From Daphnia carinata (taxonomy: Eukaryota; Arthropoda; Branchiopoda; Diplostraca; Daphniidae): a stretch of DNA of 64,000 nucleotides. Below the pieces are notes generated by a model. It ran no database searches. It saw only the letters and a list, made by a program, of their open reading frames with translations, and was not told the DNA's origin. This document shows, piece by piece, positions 10,263 to 22,049 of the stretch. Each line of letters begins with the position of its first letter. The first letter of the stretch is position 1. Position numbers and translations under genes: made by a program. The stretch spans positions 8,370,001 to 8,434,000 of the forward strand of contig NC_081335.1 in the NCBI RefSeq assembly GCF_022539665.2, read 5' to 3'.

Positions 10263-12473
10263 TTTTACTATTTGATACCCAATGAAAATCTTAACTTCAA
10301 AACGAAGTGCGAAAATTAGCGCTTAACATGATCGTACCTTGATCGTTAGTATTTCAGACAATTACCTCTATTTTTATAGCGACATAACCAAAAAATTTAG
10401 CAGGTAGTTTGCATGCAGGACAGACGTTAAACATGCCATCCATTCATCCGCATCCATGTCGTAAGATTAACCAGTATCGTAGATAGCAAAATAACAAGAA
10501 AAAAGGACCACCCAATCACATCAGTTGATACAACATTACTAAAAACGGTGGAAGAATACAGTTCATTTTTTACTTTTTGCAAAATCACGTAACATTTTTC
10601 CGGAAGTCACCGAAAGTAGCCAATATCTCCGAAAATATTGATCGTGTGACGAATTGAATACAATATTCGTTATCCTTATCAAATTTGGAATACAACTGAT
10701 GTGTTTTCGGCCAAAAGCCGGATTTGGCCAAAATCGCGATTTTTCCTGAACTATAGTTCATGAAAATTAGCGATTTTCGACGATTTTCGGGTATCTTGTA
10801 CTGACCCATGGATTCGACCCCAAATTTCATGAGGATCACGAAAATATGAATCTTTTTATGTACAGACTTAAACGTAAGCAACCATAAGCTATTTAAAAAC
10901 CGAAAGTAAAACCGGAAATCCCAATTTCGGAAATCTAAAAAATGAGCTATGTTCTCCTTTCAATTGTTAACAAGATTTTCATAGTTGCAGAAGTCATCTA
11001 CTGTACATAAACATTGCGGAGCTTCTAAAAGTACGATTTCAGTTACGACAAATATACCGCTGAATAGCTCTACATTTCCAGAGAATATCTCAAATCTTAA
11101 TGACACCTTAATTTACCCGAATGAAAATTTCGTGCCTAATGTGATAAATTTGTAAGTCTAAGCAGTATTACATGCAAACTGTAGCCGAAAAGTGACGGGA
11201 TTTAAAAAAAATAGGTTTCACTAGCATCTGGTGGACTGTTGGTGGGCTGTGGCAGTTTTGCCTCGTAGTTAAGCCGCGTCTATGTGAGTCAAAATTTATA
11301 ATATAAAATTAGTGTTTAATTACAAAATTACGACTTATTAAACTATTTTTATTACTAAAATAACAAACAGACAGGCATTGAAAAACCGTGGAAAGGCTAA
11401 TGATGAAACCACGAAATCTACCGTAAAACTACCAAACGTAGTATGTTACCACACTTCTTGCTGATAGTTGATTCATGGCTAGTATTACTTTAACTACTTT
11501 GCCATTACAGTAGTGTTCTTAGTTTGCAGTTTATTACTGGACATGTTTTGTGCAACAGTTTTCAGTATTGGTCTTCTATAGAGCAATATCTCTTGTTGCA
11601 AACTCACACAAGGAAACACTAAAAGCTTGTTGTTGCTCAATCTGCATGTTCTTATATCAACTTCAAATGTTATTTTAATTGTGTGTCCCACACATAAACT
11701 GTAACTAAGTTTTGAGTTTATTTTACCCTAGTTTCAGCATTTCCACACCATCTTCATCATGTTTGTCACATACGAAAAAGACTTTGATCGAACAATAATA
11801 GAGAATGTTATTTTAACAAAAAATGCACTCAATAGTATCAGATCTTAGTTTAGTATGTTTAGAAATCCAACACTGTTCTTGTCAGCGAGATGCTTCTGTG
11901 AGAATATGCAATTTATACAATAGGACTCCATTGGTTACTGTGTTATGCACATTTGTTTTGCACTTTGGTTGTCCACCTTCCTTGTGCCATTTGTTATGCT
12001 TGTAACAATCACTTGCCCCAAAATGACAATACAATGTACCTGATTTCCCAAATAATGTAACATTGACAAGAATTAGATTTTAAAAATTAGCTGGACAGAA
12101 ATTGTGTTTTATCACAGATTTGCTGGAGACTGATTTGCCTTCCTTATACGATACCGATGCAACATAATCCAGTTGGCACGAAAAAAGAGGCAATGGATCA
12201 TCTAATTACTTATACAATACTATTATCTATCGACTTACCTTTCATCTTCCATCTGCAACATGCTTACATTTCGCAGATCATAGCAAGAAAATAAATAAAC
12301 TCCTCACTTCCAAGCACGTAATTAAGACATAAGCAGTTATTTGTTTTTGAGAATGACCTAACAATCCGAGTCTGTTGCTAAGCAAAGTGTTATGGCCTCA
12401 AAAAAAAAAAACGAACATTGCTTGTCACAATGACAAAGTTGGTCATGGCCATCAATAATATGGTATCTAGCAT

Positions 12474-12490
12474 GGTGCCCTCTAGCGGCC
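12474..12490 (-). promoter_or_regulatory. CTCF-like motif at the edge of the 34-bp repeat
   Basis: The - strand reads GGCCGCTAGAGGGCACC, close to the CTCF core. The site overlaps the first unit of the tandem repeat. Confidence 0.4.
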
Positions 12491-12645
12491 AGAAATACCA
12501 CCGGTCAGAAGCGCATCTTTCAAATCCATCTTGCGGCCAGAAAAGACATCTCTCAAAATCCATCTAGAGGCCAGAAACGAAATCTCTCAAAATCCATCTA
12601 GCGGCCAGAAACAGCATCTCAAGTCATCTAGAGGCCAGAAACCGC
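12480..12645. repeat. 34-bp tandem repeat with CTAGCGGCCAGAAA core
   Basis: Five diverged units each start TCTAG(C/A)GGCCAGAAA, or TCTTGCGGCCAGAAA in one, and continue with an ATCTCTCAAAATCCA-like tail. The first unit is longer and the fourth shorter. The open frame that crosses it (12531-12908) simply translates the repeat. Confidence 0.8.
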
Positions 12646-15265
12646 AGCGACAGTGCCAGCTAGAGGAAACGGAACCAAAGAAAACCGTAAAACATACAAT
12701 TAGACGTAAACCAGCTTCCTCATTTCTAGACGAATGTTTTTTAACACATGGAAAAGCGGCGCTTCGTAAACAATTTCTATGTAAAAGAAAATATTACTTT
12801 AAGCCTTTAACATCACAGTTTACTTTTCGAAGAATGAAAAGTTTTTTAGCTCTTCCCATCCTGGTGCAAGTTCCCCTTTCACGTATATGCTACATAGCTT
12901 CTAATTAATAGCACAAAAAAAACAAACAATAATTTTCATTATCAGAACTTATGTTCCTGTGAATCGTCCTCCAGGAGCACGTGTTCTGCTCACGGCAATG
13001 CAAAACGTTTTCAATTATTTTTCCCGTTTTTTTTTCAAAACTTTTTGGCTGTTGGAAACTTCGTGAACAGCATGGCCTGTACAATCCGCTATTTGAACCT
13101 CGTCAGAAAGGACAACGGAAAAAAATGTGTTGTTTAAGTCCTTAAGCAGGGTTAGAAGCCAACGAATTAGCTGAAGCTTAACTCCTTCTAGCAAGGAAAT
13201 CGATAACCACCATGACTCTGTGGATTGACAGTTCGGTTAAGTATTCAAGTGATGACCAGAAAGAAATCCTTACGAAAATGAAATTCACGAGACGGAATTT
13301 TCGGAAAAATGATAAAATGAATACCTGAAAAATTTAGTTCGTGAAATTGTTCATCACGTATGGATACTTTTACGATTCGGTCAAATAGGTCCTAAGCGAC
13401 AGGCGGCCCTCCCAGTCCAAACAGCATGCTCATCCACACGAATAGTGGGCACAATGTTGTTGAGCTATGCCTTTCACCAAATAAATTTACATAATAAAAA
13501 AAGCCGGTATGCACCCTTCAGTCTAAATACCGACCTGTTTAAGTTGAAGATTACGTCGAATCAAGCAAAGAGAGCATCAACACAATCACAGCTTTCATTA
13601 TTTTACCGAAATAAAATTCCTTCCGAAAAGTTCCGTTAAAGCTGACACCATCTAAAGAATGATGTGAAAAGGACTAAACAAAATTGTAGATAAAATAACA
13701 GTACACAAATGGCATGTTAGATATCGAATCCTAAACGACGCCCAATTTTAAGAAAAGGTTACAGTGAAAAAACCAAACTTTGGATCAGAATTGGAAACTA
13801 TCGTAATGATCATCTTAGCAACCAATGTACACTGCTTTCTTTCAGATTAGTAGAAAAATGGAATCATACGCACCCATCTCGTTCTGGCGGCGAGTCCCTG
13901 TTAAGTACTGGATCAAGCATTGATAATTTCTGATTATTATCTAAAACAAAAGTATATATTATGTCAACACAGTAATAATTTACCAGTCAATGGCAGTAAA
14001 ATAAAGGAAGAGAGAAAATTTTAAATATATTGCAAATGCTAACCTCTTCATTGTGGAAATTATAAATATCTTGAGGAGAAACCCCTGTGGTTTAACATGT
14101 GATGTTTCGTTGAGTACACCTATCTCTTCCTTGTGGTCTCGCAAACTATTTTACGTTAATTATTTATCAATTACAAAAAGAATTACCCTTTTATTGAATA
14201 TTATTATTGACTTATTATTATTATTAAATCAATTATTAAATATTTGCCATTGTTCATCACCTCACTGGTTTGTTCATTAGCATTTGCTTGTGATGACACC
14301 TAACCCGTCTCCTTTTGAATCCTGCTCAAACATTATGTGAATTCTTTCTATTTCATTCTTGAGATAAAATGACCTAGCATACCATCAGTTTTCAGAAAAC
14401 AAACAAGAAAAGTTATAAAATTCTACTAAGACTACCACTTCATTTCCATTAGAAATGAAACATTCAGTCTACTGTGTTAAATTCCAGAAATCCCAACAAA
14501 ACATCTGCCACAGTCAAACATGATGAACCAAAAGACACCAAGACACAGGTAGATGTCTGCTTATCCTCTTAAAACAGTGTTGCTTCAACAGCAAGACGAA
14601 AGAATCACTCATCCATCCCATATATTATCTTTCACTTTTTTCCCATTCTGGCAACTAGTTTAATTTATTTACCTCAATCTAGAGATAGCCCCAATTGCTT
14701 CGGCATTCCTTCTGCTAGTGTGTACTACTAAACCATTTTCTGGATTCTCACTCTGAGGGTTCATTTGAAATATGTACACAGAATTCTAATGGCGTCCAAA
14801 CGATGGGAACAAACTGATGAACTCAAATCAGGTCATTCGAGGACACGATGCCAACGCCATCTACTGAAAATGAAACTCTAACACTACTACCGCCATCTAT
14901 CGAAGAAAATTTTTAAATGAGTAGCTATTGCACAAATCTGTTGTTAGCATCTCTTGATAGATTGTAGGAATTTTTCTAACTTACGTAAAAAAAAAGGAAA
15001 AGCTGGTACGCTTTTAGTAAGCAATAAATAATGTGACGGAAATTGCATTTCTTTATCGTTTCTCCTTGACGATCATTTCAAGCGCATGGCTAGGCTTATG
15101 TCTATACTTTCTAGTGATAAAACATAGAATCTTTACAAGTATGACCCTGTTTGCCCATACTTAGAAGTTTTTAATGTTGGGAAAGATCATGTTGGTCAAG
15201 GATTATAACATGCGTCATGATGTATGTATTCGCTAATCGTCCCGATACGTGTGAGTCTTCTAACC

Positions 15266-15292
15266 TATATATATAGCAAGCGAAGTGTCAGT
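15266..15292 (+). promoter_or_regulatory. TATA box and initiator of METTL7-like copy 1
   Basis: TATATATATA at 15266-15275 is followed by an arthropod initiator TCAGT at 15288-15292, with the A at 15290 at the right spacing for the start site. The start codon is at 15414. Confidence 0.65.
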
Positions 15293-15413
15293 ACTCCTTC
15301 AGAGAGCTCAGTGTTGTCTGGTATATTCTTCTGTTACAATTAGCATCTGTTTTACTTGCCATTATTTTTTTTTTCAAATAACGGGGAACGAAACATTGTT
15401 CATCAGTACCAAG

Positions 15414-16334
15414 ATGTTTGATTCTGCTTCGAAATTGTCTTATCCGGTAACTCGGATGTGGATTCCTCCCATTTTGCTGGGATTTGGCATTTTATTTCTT
15501 ATCAGAAAATGGGTCGGCAATTATCTCCGGCAGTTGTAAGTCTTTTCAAATTCAAATATTTTTTAAACTCGCGTTCAAATGATTTATTATACAGATTTTT
15601 TGCATCGACGTACAACAAGATGCTTGGTACTTATCACGTGACATGTCGTGAACTGAAAAGACAACATTTTGATTCAATGAAGAATCATCCATCAACCGAT
15701 CCCGTCCTGAGGAAAAAAGGCGCTCTGAGGATATTAGAAATCGGTCCTGGACCCGGATACAATTTCGAATTTTATCCTCCAAACAGCGTACTGACTGTCG
15801 TTGAAGTCAACCCGTTCTTCGAGGATCAATTCTTCAAGAAACAGGCAGATCACCCGCAGATCAAGCTGGATCGTTTCATCGTCGGATTCGCTGAAGATAT
15901 GAAAGGTATCCCTGACAACAGCATCGATATTGTCGTGTCCACAATGGTCCTCTGCTCCGTCCGCACTGTGGAAAGAGCCCTGAAAGAAATTCATCGTGTT
16001 CTGGCCCCGGTAGATGAAAAATTGGTTGAATTAAAATTTCATTTACCGTTGATTTGTTATTCAGGGTGGCAAGTACTATTTTTGGGAGCACATCCTCGAA
16101 GGTGAATATTGGTGGGTTCGAATGATCCAACACATAGCTTCTCATCGAATATGCCCTTATCAATTCGTCTTTGCCGGCTGCAAGTTGAATCGAAAAAGCG
16201 ACGAAATCATTAAACGCAATGGAGTTGGATTCTCGCACATTGACCAGCAACGATTTCGAACTCCGCAAAAGGGAGGATTGCAAGCCATTTTGATTTTCCA
16301 TAGCTCCCATCTCAAAGGCATTGCCACCAAATAA
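15414..16334 (+). CDS. METTL7-type methyltransferase, copy 1
   Basis: Class I SAM-dependent methyltransferase of the METTL7/TMT1 family, whose mammalian members are ER and lipid-droplet thiol methyltransferases. Exons are 15414-15535, 15595-16009 and 16065-16334, in phase, 268 aa (mammalian about 244). Residues ~14-32 are one hydrophobic segment (MWIPPILLGFGILFLI), the expected membrane anchor. The SAM motif I is RILEIGPGPGYNFEF, followed by the acidic VVEVNP loop and the motif IVVSTMVLCSV. The C-terminal part GGKYYFWEH is family-typical. Copy 2 lies about 1 kb downstream with identical exon structure. The third exon is three codons longer than in copy 2. The family is clear; the substrate is not. 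Confidence 0.88.
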
Positions 16335-17347
16335 CTTTAACTAGCTCACCGATACTTTCTCTAATTGTAGAGTATAAGATCGTATATATGCGGCTATAAT
16401 ATCATTTCTTAATTATCGAATAATCAATTGCAATTTTTCTTACTTTCTTTGGCAATAGTCTTTCAATATTGAATGCATTCAAATTAACTTTTGGGCTATT
16501 TGGGAGGTCTGTGATAATACACATTAATCACCAATATCCATGTCCATTTTCTAATGGGGTTCTTCGCATTGGGCTCGTATAAATTGATAGATAAACTCAA
16601 AAACATTCTATTCTACAAACTTGTACGAGAAAAGGTTATTAAAAATGATGTGCATCTAAAGACCCAGTCCAATTTTCCATCATCTCCACACGTTTTCAGT
16701 GCGAAGTTGCTCGGTTATCATCCGTCATTTACAACGTCACATTGAAGCCCAAGACGAAGGTTGGAATGCCTAGCCTATTATGCAATATTCAAATTTTCTT
16801 GTAACCTCAAATGAAAGATCGGAAGAAACCTTGTGGGTCTCATGTAACGGCATAGAAATCCGTTACGTAAAAAAAGAAAAAGAAAAGAGTAAAAACAAAA
16901 AAAGCCTCGAGCACCTACCTATTTTTTAGTATAGAAAAATGAGTACTAGGTAAAAAGAACTGTACATAAATAGCTCATTCCTAGATATAATTTAGGTTTT
17001 TTTTTGTTGTTATTTATTGCTGTCCTGTGGCTGTTTCGTTTTTACAACGGGAATTTTTCCCATCGTTAGCATAACGTGGTTTTATGACTCCGTTGTTTTT
17101 CACGATCTCAGTCTAGCACGGAAGTGAAAATAATTTTATAAACAAAAGTAAAGGTTCGACATTTCTTTTAAATTTGACCGAAGACACCACAAAAGCAACA
17201 CAATACCTTGAGGGCACATCGAAAAAAAGGCTACATATCCACATGTTTCGTCTTCTTAGTTTGCAGTCCAGTTGATGTTGATCCGTTGAACGTCCGCGTC
17301 ATTTTCACGGCCGGACATCACAAAAAGCAAACAGTCCATGTTTAAAA
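16335..17347. other. Intergenic between METTL7-like copies
   Basis: About 1 kb without a supported gene. A short open frame at 16554-16745 has no family features. A purine-rich tract lies near 16867-16905. Confidence 0.5.
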
Positions 17348-18264
17348 ATGCTTGAATTCTTTCAAGAAATTCTGCATACAGTAGAACTGTGGCTTCCCCA
17401 CATAGCTGTTGGAATTATCGTTTTGTTAATTCTGAAGAAATACGGAGGTAGCCACATCCAGCCGATGTAAGCATTACATCTGTTATACTATCAGAATTCG
17501 TTTTACATTTTACATTCGTTTAACGCAGATTCTTCGCCAAAGTGTATAATCCTTTCCTTGGAACGTATCACGTCACATGTCAAGCACTGAAAAGAAAGCA
17601 TTTTCTAGCCATGAAGGGTCACGTATCGGCAGATCCTGTCCTACGAAAGAAAGGCGCTCTGAGGATCCTTGAAATCGGTCCTGGACCGGGATACAATTTT
17701 GAATTTTACCCACCCAACAGTGAACTAACTGTTGTCGAAGTCAATCCGTACTTTGAAGAGCAATTTTTCAAGAAACAGGCCGAACATCCGCACATCAAAA
17801 TGGATCGTTTCGTCGTAGGATTCGCTGAAAATATGAAGGACGTCCCCGATAACAGCGTCGACATCGTCGTTTCCACAATGGTCCTCTGTTCCGTGCGCAG
17901 TGTGGAAGGAGCTCTGAAAGAAATTCATCGCATCCTTGCTCCGGTTATTTAAAAACTACAAAGACTCAAATTTGAATTCACGTTATAACCGAATTAATTA
18001 CAGGGAGGGAAATATTATTATTGGGAGCACATCCGCGAGGCTGAATACATGTGGGTCCTGTTCGTCCAACACCTGGCATCCTACACGTTCTATGACCTTG
18101 TGTTCGGTTGCCAATTAAACCGAATGAGCGATGAAATTATCAAGAGAAACGAAGCAGGATTCTCCGACATCGATCAGCAACGATTCAGAACACCACAAAA
18201 AGGAGGATTCCAAGCCATTTGCATTTTTCATAGCTCCCACGTCAAAGGAATAGCTACAAAATAA
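17348..18264 (+). CDS. METTL7-type methyltransferase, copy 2
   Basis: Tandem paralogue of the gene at 15414. Exons are 17348-17466, 17529-17943 and 18004-18264, in phase, 264 aa. Exon 2 is exactly the same length (415 nt) as in copy 1 and its protein is very close. Exon 1 is quite different but again encodes a hydrophobic anchor (AVGIIVLLILKKYG). SAM motif I (ILEIGPGPGYNFEF), VVEVNP and VVSTMVLCSV are intact, so it should be an active enzyme. Conserved catalytic core with a diverged anchor suggests different targeting or simply relaxed constraint. Confidence 0.88.
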
Positions 18265-19505
18265 GAAAGCCTTCCTTTTTTACATCCATCTTCTCATGAC
18301 ATGCGTGTGTGTGTGTAGATTATCTCATTAGAAAACGTGGGCTTTAATGTGGTACGTAAAAGAACATGGGACGCCTAGTAACATGAACGCCAAGAAGTTT
18401 TTTGCATTTATAGATTCTTTGTGATTTATGCGCAAGGAGGTTTAACAAAGTTTTTTACTATTGTTTTACAAATTTTGTCTAGAAATATCAATGGAATTCA
18501 TGAAATGGGATAATGCAATGAACAGGATTCGGTAGCACGCAACACTCAATAGAAACAAACAAGAAATTTGTATCCTCCTGGCTGTAACCAGCCACAGGAA
18601 ATGACGTCAGTGTAAACTTGTAACGCAAATATAAACGATGTGTTTGGAAACTGTGTTTGTGATAGCACCACGATATCCGTATATGTAGAAGGCCGATGCA
18701 ACGACGCGCAGTCTACAGGTAGAATGCACAACAAAGCATCGCTTAATCATAAAAATGACGATGCGACATGCAAGAGTACTTTAATGTTCAGTATACCAAT
18801 AAAAAATGCGTGTAAATTTTTGATTTATACACGTATATGCACATCAATCGTTTATTCGTCGATATGCACTACTGATTTCAACAGATTAGTTACTACGTTT
18901 TTTCTCCTGTAATAAATGTTTAGCGTTCAAATAATCACATGTTTATTACACATTGAATAATATCCAATAGGTATCATAAAGCATGAATGAAACAATATTT
19001 TTAACTGAGGTATCTCTCCTTACACGCACACGTGTGACGAGCCATTACTTTGCACTCCAAAACAAGTAACGCGGTTTAGAAATCCATGACAAAAGAAAAA
19101 TCGCTGGAAAAAAAACATTCCACTTTCTCCTGCCGTGATTCCAGCCAACATTATTTCTAATCCATTCGCTTACATTTTTAATTTGTATCTACCCCATTCC
19201 TGTTATTTCCATTGTTGTATTATGATATTTAAAAAAAATGTTTTGAAATGTAAAAAATGCGTTTCTGTCCGAAATCTAGCACAGTTTTTTTTACACGAAT
19301 ATGGCTTTCCTGTTATATTTTGCTAACTTTTCTTGCATTTTAGAAAAGATCTTGTTTTACGCTTAACTGGTTCATGCGCCTTACGTGTTTGTTTGGGGCT
19401 CGTTTAGGTTCAGGTTTTGAAATCGGTCAGACAACGCATCAAAATGATATCGATGTAATAATGCGTTTCTCATTCCTTTTTCATATGTCGTTGTTTATTG
19501 ATATA
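18265..19505. other. Intergenic, nothing recognised
   Basis: 3' flank of METTL7-like copy 2 and AT-rich DNA. A short GT microsatellite lies at ~18306-18318. Open frames at 18640-18912 and 19135-19326 have no protein-like features. Confidence 0.5.
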
Positions 19506-19577
19506 AATTGTCCTGCGGCCATTTTAGCGCGCAAGGCTTTATCAGTGGCGTGAAAGTAATCAAGAGATCCCAACCCT
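19506..19577 (-). pseudogene. Relic of a third FAXDC2-like gene (end of last exon)
   Basis: The - strand reads GLGSLDYFHATDKALRAKM, aligning with the C-terminus of the two intact neighbours (WGPLDYLHGTDKVFR). The tail extends past the position of their stop without an equivalent stop. The histidine-box part of the exon and all other exons are missing. A promoter-like block resembling the one in front of the intact genes survives at about 19620-19960. The rest was therefore deleted from a formerly complete third tandem copy. Confidence 0.7.
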
Positions 19578-19733
19578 CTCAAATTAAAATGAAACTTTCT
19601 TAAAGAGCAAAGCCAAAATTTTTTAAATAATTGTACCTGCTGCTTTCAGCCCTGATCACTTCACTATAGCTACGTTTGATGTCGAATGTTTTCTAAAACG
19701 AACCACTTGGAGGGCAATCAACTTCTTACAAGA

Positions 19734-19787
19734 CCAACTGACACACGGTGCGGGGAAAACTGGTAGGGCAACTATATCGTTTCACTT
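19734..19787 (-). promoter_or_regulatory. Orphan promoter of the relic FAXDC2-like gene
   Basis: On the - strand GATATAGTTGCCCTACCAG is followed by TCAGTTGGTC. It matches the block at 21609-21660 in front of copy 1 almost base for base. No intact gene follows it. Confidence 0.5.
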
Positions 19788-20194
19788 TATTTGGAGTGCG
19801 GACATTAAAAACTGGTTTTACTCGTCTGGGTAGCAAGTCCATCTTAAAAAGAGGAAATGTAGGAAAAGGGAATTTTCGACATAAAGTTCAGTTGATTCTT
19901 GTACCACATGGAGAGTCGTGTTTGTTAACTAAACAAAACTAATGTGTGTGCGAACATTATCTTTGTGTCACATTGTTGATTGACGCTCCGTCGTTAATGC
20001 AAATTTATTTAAAGCAAAAATTTATTTTTTGAAAATAAACGAAATTAGCATTTCTCCCATCAATAAATTTTTCTAAAAATGGATGATGATAAAACGTTTC
20101 TTTATTGCTGTCAATATTTATAGCACAGTTTATTAAGGTTAAAACTGTAATTCTTTACTGAAATTTGTTTTCCGTGTACGTCAATCTGCTAAAT

Positions 20195-21407
20195 TTAATG
20201 AGACAATTCTCCTGATGCAATTTTAGAGCGGAAGACCTTATCAGTGCCGTGAAGGTAGTCAAGAGGTCCCCAGCCCCAAACAGCGAAACATTCCGTTGAT
20301 TTTTGGTGATGGAAATCGTGACGTACAGGAGAAGGAAAAGCAAACAAACGATAGCCACTATGGTCGTTCAAAGATCTTATTGCGCTCCAAATGTGCCAGA
20401 ACCATTGAGTGCAAAAGTGAGAATTGGTCAGTAAGAAACCGATACTGCCTGGAAGAACATTGCCAATCAATTGTTCCAGGGGATGATTGTACATGGCAGA
20501 TAAGGCCACTGGTGTCGTCCAATCGTGATGCCATTTATGCGTCCACTTGTAGAGGAGTCTATGATGAAACATCCTGTTGTTTCGGTGTGAAAATATATCA
20601 AAGAAATTCGTGATTGAACAATTATTAATTTTAAAGTTATTTTGCCTGTGGGTGTAATAAACAAATATTTCTTGAGTTGGAATCAGGATCATTAAATCAG
20701 CCAGGAATCGTAGGAGAGTTGGCACCTCTCGAACAGGTGGAACGCTTTTGTTCAGTAGGGAATAGTAACCAGCAATGATCGAGCAAGGAACCATTACGAA
20801 CATTTGGTTAAATAAATTCAGGCGAATCAACTATACACAATCAACGCGAGCCATTAAATTTATAGATCGCTTGAACTTACAAACTTGCATGCGTACATAC
20901 CGATGGGATTTTTCGCTTATCGATCACGACATTGGGTTGAACTTTTCGCCGAAAGATGAACTTTGGCCAAGCGGTTAGTTCCATCAGGAGATAGGCCAGT
21001 CCGATGGTCCAATAGACGATAAGAAACGAAATATTTAAACCTGCAGAGTTTAATGGTTCTTATTTATTACACGGAAAGATTCAGTTGCGCATATATAACA
21101 TAAAAAAATGCATACTGTAAACGTAGAAGTTAAATGGGTCGTCACCAATCCGATCAATGATCTTGTTCCATCCATTTTGTATTTGTATTCCGATGATAGT
21201 CTTTAAATTCCAAACGTGATTCCTTTTTCACCAATAACGTTACACAAACATGTAAGAAATAATAAATTTACACATTGTACCATGTAGCATATGCCAATAG
21301 GTCTTGTAAATAACGACTTACACAGAAAGTAGAGCAATTAAAAGAGCTAAGAACTGAACGTTGGACTTGCTGATGAATTGGGTTGGATAGCGGGCCTCAT
21401 TTTTCAT
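20195..21407 (-). CDS. Fatty acid hydroxylase superfamily protein (FAXDC2-like), copy 1
   Basis: Membrane di-iron oxygenase of the ERG25/fatty acid hydroxylase superfamily, closest in layout to FAXDC2. Exons on the - strand are 21322-21407, 21116-21222, 20901-21040, 20646-20830 and 20195-20573, in phase, 298 aa. The start is MKNEARYPTQF. Hydrophobic segments occur at about residues 16-29, 65-85 and 120-165. The three histidine boxes are intact: H172-x3-H176-H177, H185-x2-H188-H189 and H258-x2-H261-H262. The end HDFHHQKSTECF-DYLHGTDKVF is family-typical. Intron 4 (20574-20645) begins GC, is 72 nt and is open in frame, so retention would add 24 residues between the halves of the first box. Substrate (sterol, alkyl lipid or fatty acid) cannot be told. 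Confidence 0.85.
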
Positions 21408-22049
21408 TTCCTAGAAAGAAAAACTATACAGATCTACGTGGGAGGATGATTAGGAAATCAATCCGAAACTGTTTTGAAGAACAAAGATAGCTTTCATTTA
21501 AAAAAAATGTATACCTGCTCTCTACAGCACTGCTCACTTCACTAAAGGTTCTACGTCGAGTGTTTTCTAAAAACAAAGCGCTAGTAAGGTAATTACCTAT
21601 TTCGAAGACCAACTGACATAGTGGAGTGAAAACTGGTAGTGCAACTATGCCGTTTCACATCGTTCTAGAAGTGCGAAAAACTGGTTTTACTCGTCTGGGC
21701 AGCAAACTATGCAATTTTTTTCATCGTAGCAATCTTATGCTAAAGTCACCGTTAAAACAAAACAATGTGAAAGGGAATTTTCAGTATAAAGCTTAGGGCT
21801 CACTTTTGCATGGAAAGCATCACTATCTGATGCCATGATTGGGTTTCAAACACTGTTCTTGTAATGCTCCATCATTAATACAAATTCATTCATTATAGAA
21901 AAAAATTAAATTTAGAAAAACAAGGGCTATCCAGTGGAAGATTGTAAATATTGTTGCTAAAACGTTTATTTATTACCGAAAATGTTTACAGCGTAAGTTA
22001 AAACTGTATTTCGTTTATTCTATACAATTTGAGTTTCATATACGCCAAG
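21408..22049. other. Promoter region of FAXDC2-like copy 1 and spacer
   Basis: Contains the conserved promoter block of copy 1 at 21609-21660 (- strand ATAGTTGCACTACCAG, then TCAGTTGG) and the 3' flank of copy 2. No gene is seen. Confidence 0.5.

Larger units (their letters stand above)
9420..15240. other. Gene-poor region with repeats and no supported gene
   Basis: About 5.8 kb of AT-rich DNA. Open frames at 9759-9941, 10585-10881, 12531-12908 and 13445-13639 show no family signature, no splice partners and poor composition. It contains a diverged repeat at about 10570-10880 with GGCCAAAA/TTTTGGCC-like inverted segments, a 34-bp tandem repeat at 12480-12645, and CTCF-like motifs at 10251, 12474, 14854 and 14890 (separate entries). 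Confidence 0.5.

Noticed and set aside
10585-10881. 98-aa minus-strand frame
   Set aside because: Lies in a diverged non-coding repeat with internal inverted segments; no conserved features.
12531-12908. 125-aa plus-strand frame
   Set aside because: Half of it translates the 34-bp tandem repeat; the rest has no family signature.
13850-13940. Possible small structured RNA near a TGGCGGCGAGTCCC-like stretch
   Set aside because: No tRNA or snRNA consensus boxes could be aligned.
16554-16745. 63-aa frame between METTL7-like copies
   Set aside because: No signal peptide, no homologous region next to copy 2, random composition.
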